A DNA stretch of 64,000 bases from an uncultured Lachnospiraceae bacterium (GTDB lineage: Bacteria; Bacillota; Clostridia; Lachnospirales; Lachnospiraceae): contig CAJTUZ010000006.1 in the NCBI GenBank assembly GCA_910579735.1, positions 62,001-126,000 of the forward strand, written 5' to 3'. Below, in pieces: positions 1 to 8,375 of this stretch. Numbering within the stretch: the stretch's first letter is position 1; every line of letters starts with the position of its first letter. The position numbers were made by a program, and so were the translations under genes. The notes under the pieces were generated by a model. That model had not been told where the DNA came from. It was given only the letters and a program-made list of their open reading frames with translations, and did not search any database.

Positions 1-576
1 CTGACCGTGTTTGCGGTCGCCGTTCCGGCGTTTATCATCGTGCTGAGCATTATTTTGCAGCCTGAGCAGAAACTGATACCGACCTATCAGCAAAACAGAA
101 TCCTGGCATGGCTTTATCCGGAACAATATGCCAACGCAGAAGCCTATCAGCAGTTAAATTCTCAGATGGCGATCGGCTCCGGACAGCTTTACGGAAAAGG
201 ATATAATACGAATGTGATCAGCTCTGTAAAGAACGGAAATTTTATTTCAGAACCGCAGACGGACTTTATTTATGCGGTAATCGGAGAAGAATTTGGCTTT
301 GTAGGAGGCTGTATTGTAATTGTATTATTGATTTTCATCGCGATTGAATGTATTATGGTAGCTAGGAGGGCAAAAGATCTTGCGGGAACGATCATAGCGT
401 CCGCGGTAGGAGCTTTGATCGGATTTCAGGGCATTTTAAATATTGCAGTTGCCACAGGGGCCAGTCCGAATACGGGAATTCCGCTTCCTTTTGTCAGTTA
501 CGGACTTACGTCATTAGTAAGTTCTTATATTGGGATAGGGTTTGTTTTGAATGTACGGTTACAATGCAAAAAATGA
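1..576 (+). CDS. rodA: RodA/FtsW/SpoVE-family peptidoglycan polymerase, 3' part only
   Basis: This is the C-terminal part of a SEDS-family membrane glycosyltransferase, which polymerises lipid II glycan strands with a partner class B penicillin-binding protein. The reading frame is already open at base 1, so the gene starts upstream of the window. Visible family signatures are a hydrophilic segment with QLYGKGYN, the FISEPQTDFIYAVIGEEFGF block and a late PNTGIPLPFVSYG block, separated by hydrophobic helices. RodA is preferred over FtsW or SpoVE because methylglyoxal synthase follows, an order (min genes-rodA-mgsA) known from Clostridia. That choice is inference; the family assignment is firm. 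Confidence 0.85.
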   Translation: MTVFAVAVPAFIIVLSIILQPEQKLIPTYQQNRILAWLYPEQYANAEAYQQLNSQMAIGSGQLYGKGYNTNVISSVKNGNFISEPQTDFIYAVIGEEFGFVGGCIVIVLLIFIAIECIMVARRAKDLAGTIIASAVGALIGFQGILNIAVATGASPNTGIPLPFVSYGLTSLVSSYIGIGFVLNVRLQCKK

Positions 577-610
577 GACAGAATAACACAACATAATGGG
601 GGCTTGATGA

Positions 611-1006
611 ATGAATATTGCGCTGATTGCACATGATGCAAAGAAAAAACTGATGCAGAATTTCTGCATCGCTTATCGGGGGATCTTGAGTAAAAACGAA
701 TTGTTTGCAACGGGTACAACAGGAAGATTGATCGAAGAGGTGACAAATCTGACGATCCATAAGCATCTGGCGGGTCACTTGGGCGGAGAGCAGCAGCTTG
801 GGGCACAGATAGAGCATAATCAGATCGACCTTTGCATTTTCCTGCGGGATCCGCTCAATCCCAAATCACATGAACCGGATGTCAACAATGTCATGCGGCT
901 TTGCGATATGCATAATATTCCGCTTGCAACAAATCTTGCAAGCGCGGAACTGTTGATCAAATCACTTGACAGAGGAGACTTAGAGTGGCGTGAAATGTAC
1001 AAATAA
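611..1006 (+). CDS. mgsA: Methylglyoxal synthase
   Basis: Converts dihydroxyacetone phosphate to methylglyoxal and phosphate, a cytosolic bypass of lower glycolysis that relieves phosphate limitation or sugar-phosphate stress. The 131-residue protein has the usual length. It shows the N-terminal IALIAHDAKK strand, the phosphate-binding ATGTTGRL loop near residues 33-40, the GGEQQLGAQI segment, and the catalytic region IDLCIFLRDPLNP followed by HEPDVNNVMRLC. A G-rich ribosome site lies just before the start. Its last 17 bases overlap the next gene, so the two are probably cotranscribed, perhaps with the upstream rodA-type gene. Confidence 0.96.
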   Translation: MNIALIAHDAKKKLMQNFCIAYRGILSKNELFATGTTGRLIEEVTNLTIHKHLAGHLGGEQQLGAQIEHNQIDLCIFLRDPLNPKSHEPDVNNVMRLCDMHNIPLATNLASAELLIKSLDRGDLEWREMYK

Positions 1007-1976
1007 GATAATCTCTAAAAAAGCGGTATGCGCGTTTTTTATGTCTTTTTGCACGGTACTGACAGGCTGTGGAGCGGACGGATACGATATGCCGTATGAC
1101 AGCAATTCGCAAGTCAGCAGTTTTCAGCTTGTGCAGATCGACGACAGCCGTACGGCAGAACCGTTTGCGGCGGATCTGTGCGTTGTGTCAGGAGATATTG
1201 CAAATGCGGACGTGACGCTTACGGATGTAGGAGCAGCGGCTCTGTTTGATATAAACGGACTCGATACCCTGTATGCGATAAATGCCAATGAACAGGTGAA
1301 TCCGGCCAGCCTTACCAAGGTGATGACGGCGCTTGTGGCTTTGAAGCATGGTTCGGCAGACCAGATGCTTACAGCTTCCGAGAATGTGGTCATTACAGAA
1401 TCGGGGGCGCAGTTATGCGGTTTAAAACCGGGAGATTCTATGACATTGGGACAGGCGCTTCATGTTCTGCTGTTATATTCAGCCAATGATGTAGCGGTTA
1501 TGATCGCGGAAGGTGTCAGCGGCTCCGTAGCTAATTTCGTAGAGCAGATGAACGAAGAGGCGGCGGCGCTTGGCGCGACGAACTGTCATTTTGCCAATCC
1601 GAACGGGTTGACGGAAGAGGGGCATTATGTTACGGCATATGATCTGTACCTGATCTTTCAGGAGGCGCTGAAATATGATCTCTTTAACGAAATTATTCAG
1701 ATGCCGACCTACAGCATGACATATACGGGAAGCGATGGGAACGAGAAGACGTTGGAAGTCAACACGACAAATCAGTATATAAACGGCAATCATGATATGC
1801 CCGAAAATGTTACGGTTATCGGCGGGAAGACCGGAACGACCAAAGCAGCGGGACATTGTCTGATCCTGCTTGCCAGAAGCAGCAGCGGCAACCCCTATAT
1901 TTCTGTCATCATGAATTCGGCAACTACGGATGAGATGTATCAGAAAATGACGGATTTATTAAATGCCGTACACTAA
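990..1976 (+). CDS. D-alanyl-D-alanine carboxypeptidase, lipoprotein (peptidase S11 type)
   Basis: A low-molecular-mass penicillin-binding protein that trims the terminal D-Ala from peptidoglycan stem peptides outside the cell. All three active-site motifs are present: SLTK (nucleophile about Ser107), SAN (about 164-166) and KTG (about 280-282). The start is GTG, inside the end of mgsA and about 12 bases after a GGAG. The N-terminus is a lipoprotein signal with lipobox LTGC (Cys27), so it should be a membrane-anchored lipoprotein instead of using the C-terminal amphipathic anchor of classical DacA. At 328 residues it lacks the long C-terminal domain of DacA/DacF. The neighbouring rodA-type gene fits a cell-wall role. 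Confidence 0.92.
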   Translation: MKCTNKIISKKAVCAFFMSFCTVLTGCGADGYDMPYDSNSQVSSFQLVQIDDSRTAEPFAADLCVVSGDIANADVTLTDVGAAALFDINGLDTLYAINANEQVNPASLTKVMTALVALKHGSADQMLTASENVVITESGAQLCGLKPGDSMTLGQALHVLLLYSANDVAVMIAEGVSGSVANFVEQMNEEAAALGATNCHFANPNGLTEEGHYVTAYDLYLIFQEALKYDLFNEIIQMPTYSMTYTGSDGNEKTLEVNTTNQYINGNHDMPENVTVIGGKTGTTKAAGHCLILLARSSSGNPYISVIMNSATTDEMYQKMTDLLNAVH

Positions 1977-2023
1977 ATATGGTATAGCGAATAGAATTTA
2001 TTACAAGAAATTTACATTTCCAG

Positions 2024-2052
2024 TTGTTTTTTTGTGCTTCTTAACTTATAAT
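2024..2052 (+). promoter_or_regulatory. Sigma-A-type promoter of the P-loop gene
   Basis: TTGTTT at 2024-2029 and TATAAT at 2047-2052 are separated by 17 bases. The start codon at 2105 lies about 50 bases downstream and is preceded by AGGAGG at 2092-2097. With the terminator at 2557-2585 this makes the gene at 2105 an independent unit. Confidence 0.75.
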
Positions 2053-2104
2053 AAGAGTTAGCAATAATAAGTGTATCGTTAATTTTACTTTAGGAGGGTT
2101 TACC

Positions 2105-2524
2105 ATGGTTCAATTGATCGTAGGCAGAAAAGGGAAAGGCAAAACAAAACAGTTATTGGATAAAGTAAATGCAGAAGTAAAAGATATTGCAGGAAATGTC
2201 GTTTACCTTGATAAGAGCACAAAGCATATGTTTGAATTGAATAATAAGATCAGGCTGATCAACGTTACTGATTATATGATCAGTAACAGCGACGGATTTC
2301 TTGGTTTTATCTGCGGTATTATCTCACAGGATCATGACCTGCAGCAGATGTATTTTGACAGCTTTTTGGATATTGCGTGTCTGAAAGAGGGAGATCTTGA
2401 TGATGTCGTTGCAAAATTGGAAGCTGTCAGTGAGAAGTTTGGCGTAGATTTTGTATTAAGCGTATCTGTAGACGAACATGAGTTATCGGAAACTGTTAAA
2501 CCCAAGGTAATTGTGTCTTTATAA
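2105..2524 (+). CDS. Small P-loop protein of unknown function
   Basis: I do not recognise a characterised family. The 139-residue soluble protein opens with a perfect Walker A motif, GRKGKGKT, at residues 7-14. A VVYLDKS strand follows, with a possible ordered core up to about residue 60, and then a mixed alpha/beta C-terminus with VDFVLSVSVDE. It is too short for a complete ABC or AAA ATPase and no clear Walker B acidic pair is visible, so it may be a small nucleotide-binding protein. It has its own consensus promoter, a strong AGGAGG ribosome site and its own terminator, which suggests substantial monocistronic expression. It sits between cell-wall genes and the HlyD-like/yggS/sepF group. 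Confidence 0.85.
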   Translation: MVQLIVGRKGKGKTKQLLDKVNAEVKDIAGNVVYLDKSTKHMFELNNKIRLINVTDYMISNSDGFLGFICGIISQDHDLQQMYFDSFLDIACLKEGDLDDVVAKLEAVSEKFGVDFVLSVSVDEHELSETVKPKVIVSL

Positions 2525-2556
2525 AATTGTGTACATAAGTATTTAGAGAATTACAT

Positions 2557-2585
2557 AAAAACCTCGGAAATGTCCGGGGTTTTTC
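2557..2585 (+). terminator. Rho-independent terminator after the P-loop gene
   Basis: The arms AAAACC-TCGGA and TCCGG-GGTTTT form a hairpin with a short loop, followed by a T tract. It separates the gene at 2105 from the HlyD-like gene at 2622. Confidence 0.8.
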
Positions 2586-2621
2586 TTGTGCTGACAAAAA
2601 AGCAGAAAGGAAGCGGATATT

Positions 2622-4031
2622 TTGGCAGGTTCGGGAAATAACATAACAAAATACAGACGTCCGATCAATCTGAATATCGGGATGATCATTTTTGCGGTCA
2701 TTTTCGTTTATATCATCATTTGTGTTTTTATGTATTTCTCGTCGGAGCATGTTGTGGGATATGAAGTAAAAGAGGGTACATTATCAACCAATAATATTTA
2801 TACAGGGATCGCTCTGCGCACGGAAAAGATCTTCACCTGCTCGGATGCCGGATATACCAATTATTATGCGAGAGAAGGCGAGCGTATTGCCGTTGGCAAT
2901 CTGGTGTATACGATCGACGAAACGGGGAAATTATCGGATTATATCAAGGCCAGTGAGACCGGGGAAAATTCGCTCTCCAATGAGGATCTAACGGAACTGA
3001 AATCAGAAATAGAAGCTTTTGCCAATGGCTTTGACACAAATACTTTTTCCGATATTTACAATTTTAAATACAATGTGCAGGGAACGGTCGTCAAACTGGC
3101 CAATTATAATGTACTGCAGAATGCCGATGCATTAAATCAGAACGCCAATACGGCGGTTATTAAATATTTTAGCGCTTTAGACAGCGGTATCGTTCTATAT
3201 TCTGTAGATGGATTTGAAAATCTGACGCTTCAGGATATGAATATGGAATATTTTGATCAGAAAAATTACGAGAAGACTTATCTGCTCAACAATGAACTTG
3301 TTGCAAACGGTGATCCGGTATATAAATTATCTACCAATGAGGACTGGTCTATTGTCATTCCGATAGATGATCAGCTTGTGGAAACGTTTCGGACCAAGAA
3401 GCAGAAAGGGGATGTGTATGTTGAGGTCAAATTTTTAAAAAACCAGCGCACATCCTGGGCATTAGTGGATACGTTTACCAATATGGAAGGCGATCATTTC
3501 GCTTCTTTGACATTTACCAATTCCATGGTTACATTCTGTACGGACAGATTTATTGATATAGAGCTGCTGTTGGAGGAGGAAACCGGATTAAAGATTCCCA
3601 ATTCCGCGATTGTGGAAAAAGAGTTTTATATCGTGCCCAAAGAATATGTTACACAGGGCGGGAACAGCGGCCGGCTGGGTGTTTTACTGGAGACATATGA
3701 TGAAGAAGGAAATACGGCGACCCAGTTTGTGGAAACAACCGTTTATGAGGAAACGGAGACGGAGTATTACCTGGATGATACGGTGCTCCGAAGCGGCAGT
3801 TATCTGATCAAGCCGGATTCCACGGAGAAATATGCAGTCAGCAGGATGGGGTCTTTGATCGGCGTTTATAATATTAATAAGGGATATGCAGACTTTAAGC
3901 AGATTATCATCTTGGAGAATAACGAAGAATATTCTATTGTAAAGTCCAATACGACTTATGGTCTGAATGTATATGATTATATCGTACTCGATGCAGAGAC
4001 GGTAGAAGATAATGATTTTATTTATGAGTAA
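2622..4031 (+). CDS. HlyD-like single-pass membrane protein
   Basis: The 469-residue protein has one N-terminal transmembrane segment (about residues 18-40) after a short positive cytoplasmic end, then a large extracytoplasmic part. The segment around residues 75-105, with DAGYTNYYAREGERIAVGNLVYTI, resembles the biotinyl-lipoyl-like hairpin of HlyD/RND adaptor proteins. No cleavable signal or export ATPase is seen nearby. The start is TTG at 2622 behind GAAAGGAAG, chosen because no ATG or GTG is as well placed. It is followed by yggS and sepF. A link to the divisome or cell envelope is inference; a general adaptor role is only a family-level label. Confidence 0.8.
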   Translation: MAGSGNNITKYRRPINLNIGMIIFAVIFVYIIICVFMYFSSEHVVGYEVKEGTLSTNNIYTGIALRTEKIFTCSDAGYTNYYAREGERIAVGNLVYTIDETGKLSDYIKASETGENSLSNEDLTELKSEIEAFANGFDTNTFSDIYNFKYNVQGTVVKLANYNVLQNADALNQNANTAVIKYFSALDSGIVLYSVDGFENLTLQDMNMEYFDQKNYEKTYLLNNELVANGDPVYKLSTNEDWSIVIPIDDQLVETFRTKKQKGDVYVEVKFLKNQRTSWALVDTFTNMEGDHFASLTFTNSMVTFCTDRFIDIELLLEEETGLKIPNSAIVEKEFYIVPKEYVTQGGNSGRLGVLLETYDEEGNTATQFVETTVYEETETEYYLDDTVLRSGSYLIKPDSTEKYAVSRMGSLIGVYNINKGYADFKQIIILENNEEYSIVKSNTTYGLNVYDYIVLDAETVEDNDFIYE

Positions 4032-4127
4032 TTTGATTCATCTATCATTTTTTGATCGCGAATTTGAGCCGGCACTGACAGCGTTCCGGCTGCAGATACC
4101 GCCGGTTGAGAGAAACGGAGGGATGTC

Positions 4128-4823
4128 ATGATCCGGGAAAATATAGAGAAAGTACGCGGAAATATTGCAAAAGCCTGTGAGAAAAGCGGCAGAAAAGCAG
4201 AGGATGTAACGCTGATCGCAGTCAGTAAGACCAAACCCGTCTCCATGCTGCAGGAAGCATATGACTGCGGCTGCAGGGACTTTGGAGAGAACAAGGTACA
4301 GGAACTTGTTGACAAATGGGAGCAGATGCCTAAAGATATCCGCTGGCATATGATTGGTCATCTGCAACGGAATAAGGTAAAATATATTGTTGATAAAGCA
4401 TATCTGATCCATAGCGTGGATTCACTGAGACTTGCTGAGGAAATCAGCAAGGAGGCGGTGAAGAAACATGTTACCGTATCGATTCTGGTCGAGATCAATG
4501 TGGCAGGAGAAGAGACAAAATTCGGCACAGGCTGCGATGAAGCCTGCGGTTTGGTGGAAGAAATTGCCAAATTACCGAATCTTTTGATAAAAGGACTCAT
4601 GACAATAGCACCATATGTAGAAAATCCGGAAGAAAATAGACAATATTTTGAAAAATTACGGCAAATATATGTTGACATAATTCATAAAAACATTGATAAT
4701 GTTTATATGGAACAACTTTCTATGGGTATGACCGGAGATTATGAAATTGCTGTTGCGGAGGGAGCCACGTATGTCAGAGTCGGAACAGGCATATTTGGCG
4801 AGCGTTTTTATGCCGGTTTATAG
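4128..4823 (+). CDS. YggS/PROSC-family pyridoxal-phosphate homeostasis protein
   Basis: A single-domain fold-type III PLP-binding protein involved in vitamin B6 and amino-acid homeostasis; no enzymatic reaction is established for the family. The PLP lysine is Lys34 in AVSKTKP. Other signatures are FGENKVQEL, WHMIGHLQRNKVKYI, the LVEINVAGEETKFG strand, and the phosphate-binding SMGMTGDYEIAVAEGATYVRVGTGIFG near the C-terminus. At 231 residues it has normal length. A GGAGGG ribosome site precedes the ATG. It lies just upstream of sepF, the usual Gram-positive arrangement. Confidence 0.95.
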   Translation: MIRENIEKVRGNIAKACEKSGRKAEDVTLIAVSKTKPVSMLQEAYDCGCRDFGENKVQELVDKWEQMPKDIRWHMIGHLQRNKVKYIVDKAYLIHSVDSLRLAEEISKEAVKKHVTVSILVEINVAGEETKFGTGCDEACGLVEEIAKLPNLLIKGLMTIAPYVENPEENRQYFEKLRQIYVDIIHKNIDNVYMEQLSMGMTGDYEIAVAEGATYVRVGTGIFGERFYAGL

Positions 4824-4845
4824 TGTGAAAAATAAATTTTCACAC
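4823..4845 (+). repeat. Perfect inverted repeat at the yggS stop codon
   Basis: GTGTGAAAA at 4823-4831 and TTTTCACAC at 4837-4845 form a perfect 9-base-pair stem with a 5-base loop directly after yggS. No T tract follows, so it is more likely an RNA processing or stability hairpin in the yggS-sepF transcript than a terminator. Confidence 0.6.
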
Positions 4846-4921
4846 GCAGGTTTGTGCTTACACATAGCGCGGACTGTGCTTGCATGAAACTTGCAGGTTG
4901 AGTAGGAATGGAGGAATTAGC

Positions 4922-5416
4922 ATGAGCGTTATGGATAAATTTTTGAATGCGATGAAACTTAACGATGAAGACGACGATTTCTATGATGACGATTATTATG
5001 ATGAACCGGATCCGATAAAAAAATCACAGCCTGTTAAAGAAGAGATGATCTTAGAAGAAGAAAAGGCTGTTAAGAAAGTAACACCGAAAGTGACGCCGAT
5101 GCGGCAGATGCGGAAAATGTCCGATGCAGGCATGGAAGTGTGTGTGATCAAACCGACTACGGTGGAAGACGCCAGAGAGATTACGGAGACATTGTTAGCC
5201 AACAGGACGGTCGTACTGAATCTGGAAGGACTGGATGTTGAGATCGCACAGCGGATCATTGATTTTACGTCGGGTTCCTGCTTCGCGATCAGCGGAAATT
5301 TACAGAAAATATCTCATTACATATTTATCATCACTCCTGCGAGTGTTGATATTTCCGGTGATTTTCAGGAAATTTTATCCGGCTCTTTCGATGTTCCAAT
5401 CAATAATGGACTTTAA
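4922..5416 (+). CDS. sepF: Cell division protein SepF
   Basis: SepF binds the FtsZ C-terminal tail and the membrane, aligning FtsZ filaments at the septum. The 164-residue protein begins with a membrane-binding-type helix (MSVMDKFLNAMKL). A very acidic linker follows (DDDFYDDDYYDEPD), then the conserved C-terminal domain with CVIKPTTVEDAREI, NRTVVLNLEGLD, AQRIIDFTSGSCFAISG and FIITPASVDISGD. The ATG at 4922 is preferred to an upstream in-frame ATG because GAGGAA precedes it and the amphipathic helix starts there. A terminator follows at 5425. Confidence 0.96.
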   Translation: MSVMDKFLNAMKLNDEDDDFYDDDYYDEPDPIKKSQPVKEEMILEEEKAVKKVTPKVTPMRQMRKMSDAGMEVCVIKPTTVEDAREITETLLANRTVVLNLEGLDVEIAQRIIDFTSGSCFAISGNLQKISHYIFIITPASVDISGDFQEILSGSFDVPINNGL

Positions 5417-5424
5417 ATTGCAGA

Positions 5425-5462
5425 AAACTTCCTGTCAGGTTATGTCAGGAAGTTTTTTTATT
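5425..5462 (+). terminator. Terminator after sepF
   Basis: AAACTTCCTG and CAGGAAGTTT form a ten-base-pair stem around an 11-base loop, followed by a seven-T run. It closes the HlyD-like/yggS/sepF transcript. Confidence 0.85.
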
Positions 5463-5529
5463 CCAATAAGGCGGTTACAAGGCGTGCCGCTTTTGTTCTG
5501 TATTTTTAACGGGAAGAGGATGAAAGATT

Positions 5530-6639
5530 ATGGCGAACAGATTGACGATCAATTATGAGAAGAAACCCTGCTATGATATTGTTTTTGCGCACGATTTTAG
5601 CGGGCTTGTGGAAGAACTGCAGGATTTGCAGATAAAGGAAAAGAAGGTGGCGGTCATTGCGGATACCAATACGGCAGCCTTGTTTGGTGAAGAAGTAAAA
5701 GAACTTCTTGCAGGGAATTGCCGGAAGGTCATTCTGCACACGATTCCGGCGGGAGAAGAACATAAGACGTTAGATACCGTAAAGGAGATTTACAAAGTCC
5801 TAATTGCAGAAAAATACGACAGAAAAGACCTTTTGCTTGCTTTGGGCGGCGGTGTGGTAGGCGATATTACGGGATATACGGCTGCAACATACCTTCGAGG
5901 CATTGATTTCGTACAGATTCCCACGACCCTGCTCGCACAGTCCGACAGCAGCATCGGCGGTAAAACAGGGGTAGATTTTGACGGTTACAAAAATATGGTA
6001 GGCGCATTCTATATGCCGAAGCTTGTCTATATGAACATCGGTACTTTAAAAACTCTCGATGAAAGGCAGTTTTATGCAGGCTTTGCAGAAGTGATGAAGC
6101 ATGGTCTGATCAAAGACGCCGGATTTTATGAATGGCTGTTGGATAACATGTATGAGATCCAGGATAAAGATGTCAGTACGTTGGAAGAAATGGTCATAAG
6201 AAGCTGTACGATCAAAAAACTGGTCGTGGAAAAGGATCCGAAGGAACAGGGCGACAGGGCTTTGCTGAATTTCGGACATACAATCGGACACGCTATCGAA
6301 AAAGCGAAAAATTTTCAGATGCTGCACGGAGAATGTGTAGCGCTTGGAGCCGTTGCTGCGGCATTTATTTCCTGGAAACATAACTGGCTGTCAATGGAAG
6401 AATATTATGAGATCCGTGATATGTTCGTACCGTTTCAGCTGCCGATCAGCATCGATGATATCGATCCGCAGGAAATCCTGGAACTGACGAAATCGGATAA
6501 AAAAATGGCATCCGGACAGATACGGTTCGTGCTGCTTAAAAAGGTAGGAAAAGCAGTGATCGATATGACTGTCACCGATGAAGATATTCTGAATGCGGTC
6601 AAAGAAATTTATTTCAGTGAAGAGGATGAAAGAGCATAA
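5530..6639 (+). CDS. aroB: 3-dehydroquinate synthase
   Basis: Second step of the shikimate pathway: converts DAHP to 3-dehydroquinate using NAD and a divalent metal. The 369-residue protein has the dinucleotide-binding block GGGVVGDITGYTAATYLRG, the substrate segment PTTLLAQSDSSIGGKTGVDF, and the metal ligands in GFAEVMKHG, NFGHTIGHAIE and LHGECVALG. A GAAGAGG ribosome site precedes the ATG. The stop codon shares one base with the lspA start (TAATG), so translation is probably coupled. The other shikimate genes are not in the window. Confidence 0.97.
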   Translation: MANRLTINYEKKPCYDIVFAHDFSGLVEELQDLQIKEKKVAVIADTNTAALFGEEVKELLAGNCRKVILHTIPAGEEHKTLDTVKEIYKVLIAEKYDRKDLLLALGGGVVGDITGYTAATYLRGIDFVQIPTTLLAQSDSSIGGKTGVDFDGYKNMVGAFYMPKLVYMNIGTLKTLDERQFYAGFAEVMKHGLIKDAGFYEWLLDNMYEIQDKDVSTLEEMVIRSCTIKKLVVEKDPKEQGDRALLNFGHTIGHAIEKAKNFQMLHGECVALGAVAAAFISWKHNWLSMEEYYEIRDMFVPFQLPISIDDIDPQEILELTKSDKKMASGQIRFVLLKKVGKAVIDMTVTDEDILNAVKEIYFSEEDERA

Positions 6640-7187
6640 TGCATATGAGTAAACTGAACAATGCGAAAAAACGCAAAAGAAAAGCCCTGTTGTGTGATCT
6701 TTTATTTATCATTCTGTTAGTTGCATTTGATCATCTGACCAAATATCTGGCTGTGGCACATTTAAAAGACAAGCAGGCGTTTAAGATCATAAACGGTGTA
6801 CTGGAACTGAACTATCTGGAAAATAAAGGTGCGGCTTTTGGTATGCTGCAGAATCAGGGCGGTTTTTTTGTCTTCGTAGCGATTATCGTTTTAGGGGTTA
6901 TCGCCTATATTTTGTATAAAACTCCGAATGATAAGAAATATAATCTTCTGCATATATTACTTTCTTTGATAGCGGCAGGCGCTATCGGCAATATGATCGA
7001 CAGACTGCGGTTTGATTATGTAGTTGATTTTATTTATATCATTCTGATCAATTTCCCGATCTTTAACGTGGCGGATATGTATGTGTCATTTGCTACGGTG
7101 ATACTGGTGCTGGCGCTGCTTTTTTATTATAAGGAAAGCGATTTGAGTTTTATCAGCTTTAACCAGAAAAAATACAGGGAATTATAA
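6639..7187 (+). CDS. lspA: Lipoprotein signal peptidase (signal peptidase II)
   Basis: An aspartic protease in the membrane that removes signal peptides from prolipoproteins after lipidation. The 182-residue protein has four hydrophobic helices after a basic N-terminus. The catalytic pair is Asp130 in DYVVDF and Asp146 in FNVADMYV, with the conserved NKGAAFGML and GAIGNMIDRL motifs around them. An alternative ATG lies two codons downstream of the chosen start. It sits between aroB and an RluA-family gene; lspA next to rluD-type genes is common in Gram-positive bacteria. The lipoprotein carboxypeptidase at 990 is a plausible local substrate. Confidence 0.97.
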   Translation: MHMSKLNNAKKRKRKALLCDLLFIILLVAFDHLTKYLAVAHLKDKQAFKIINGVLELNYLENKGAAFGMLQNQGGFFVFVAIIVLGVIAYILYKTPNDKKYNLLHILLSLIAAGAIGNMIDRLRFDYVVDFIYIILINFPIFNVADMYVSFATVILVLALLFYYKESDLSFISFNQKKYREL

Positions 7188-7191
7188 AAAG

Positions 7192-8109
7192 ATGGAAGAA
7201 TTTACCTACAGGATTACGCCGGAAGAGGAAGAAGAGCGGATCGACAAGTGGATCAGCAACACATTAAAAGATCTTTCCCGTTCGTATATTCAGAAACTGA
7301 TCAAAGAGGATATGGTCTTTGTCAATGGCAGGCCGCAGAAGGCCAGCTACCGGGTAAAAGAAGACGACGAGATTCGTTTTCAGATACCAGATGCCGCCGG
7401 GCCGGATATTGCCGCCGAAGAGATACCGCTTTCGATCCTTTATGAAGATGCAGACATCCTGATCATAAACAAGCCCAAGGATATGGTTGTTCATCCCGCT
7501 CCCGGACATTACAGCGGGACGCTGGTCAATGCCGTGATGTTTCACTGCAAAGAGAATCTTTCCGGTATAGGGGGCGTTATGCGTCCGGGTATCGTCCATC
7601 GCATCGATAAGGATACGACAGGTTCTTTACTCATCTGCAAAAATGATGCGGCGCATCAGGCTATTTCCGGGCAGTTAAAAGAGCATTCCATTACAAGAAA
7701 ATATCGTGCGATCGTACATGGCAGACTGCAGAAGGATGAAGGCTGTATTGATGCACCGATCGGCAGGGATATTAGAGACCGTAAGAAAATGGCCATCAAT
7801 GAGAAAAACGGTAAAAAAGCCGTTACCCATTATCAAGTTCTGCAAAGATTTAAGGAATATACGTATATCGAATGCCGGTTAGAGACCGGACGTACACACC
7901 AGATCCGTGTACATATGGCATCCATCGGCCATCCGATTCTTGGAGATCCCCTGTATAGCGGCCATAAGACGAAATTTCATCTGGAGGGACAGACCCTGCA
8001 TGCCATGACGTTAGGCATTATCCACCCGACGAAAGGGACATATCTGGAAACAGAGGCGCCTTTACCGGAATACTTTACCCATCTGCTTGCAGTTCTGGAT
8101 AGAGAGTAA
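7192..8109 (+). CDS. RluA/RluD-family 23S rRNA pseudouridine synthase
   Basis: Isomerises uridine to pseudouridine in RNA, most likely large-subunit rRNA. An S4 RNA-binding domain occupies about residues 15-75 and the catalytic domain about 85-290. The catalytic aspartate is Asp139 in HRIDKDTTGSLL, and the RTHQIRVHMASIGHPILGDPLY motif marks the RluA family. At 305 residues it matches the B. subtilis YlyB/RluD type. It follows lspA by four bases, completing an aroB-lspA-rluA-type operon. The exact target uridine cannot be told from the sequence. Confidence 0.94.
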   Translation: MEEFTYRITPEEEEERIDKWISNTLKDLSRSYIQKLIKEDMVFVNGRPQKASYRVKEDDEIRFQIPDAAGPDIAAEEIPLSILYEDADILIINKPKDMVVHPAPGHYSGTLVNAVMFHCKENLSGIGGVMRPGIVHRIDKDTTGSLLICKNDAAHQAISGQLKEHSITRKYRAIVHGRLQKDEGCIDAPIGRDIRDRKKMAINEKNGKKAVTHYQVLQRFKEYTYIECRLETGRTHQIRVHMASIGHPILGDPLYSGHKTKFHLEGQTLHAMTLGIIHPTKGTYLETEAPLPEYFTHLLAVLDRE

Positions 8110-8213
8110 CTATATAAAGGACAGGTATACAAAGAGTAAGCATACCCTGGTAATTTAGACTGATAAAGTGATAAAATGTATAAACTTTTGATAAAGTTTT
8201 TATAAATTTCAGA

Positions 8214-8242
8214 TTGTATTTTATGGATAAATGTGGTAAAAT
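8214..8242 (+). promoter_or_regulatory. Promoter of the hypothetical gene at 8376
   Basis: TTGTAT at 8214-8219 and TAAAAT at 8237-8242 have a 17-base spacer, with an extended -10 TGG just before TAAAAT. The predicted leader to the ATG at 8376 is about 125 bases of AT-rich sequence without an obvious riboswitch fold. Confidence 0.65.
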
Positions 8243-8375
8243 CAATACTGTGCTTCGTTAAAGTGACGGAGTGGACATCTGTAAAACATTTATAATATAT
8301 CAGTAATACAATATCAATCTGATGTATTATGCATCAATAGGATAAACGATAAACGACAATGCGAAAGGATACTGC

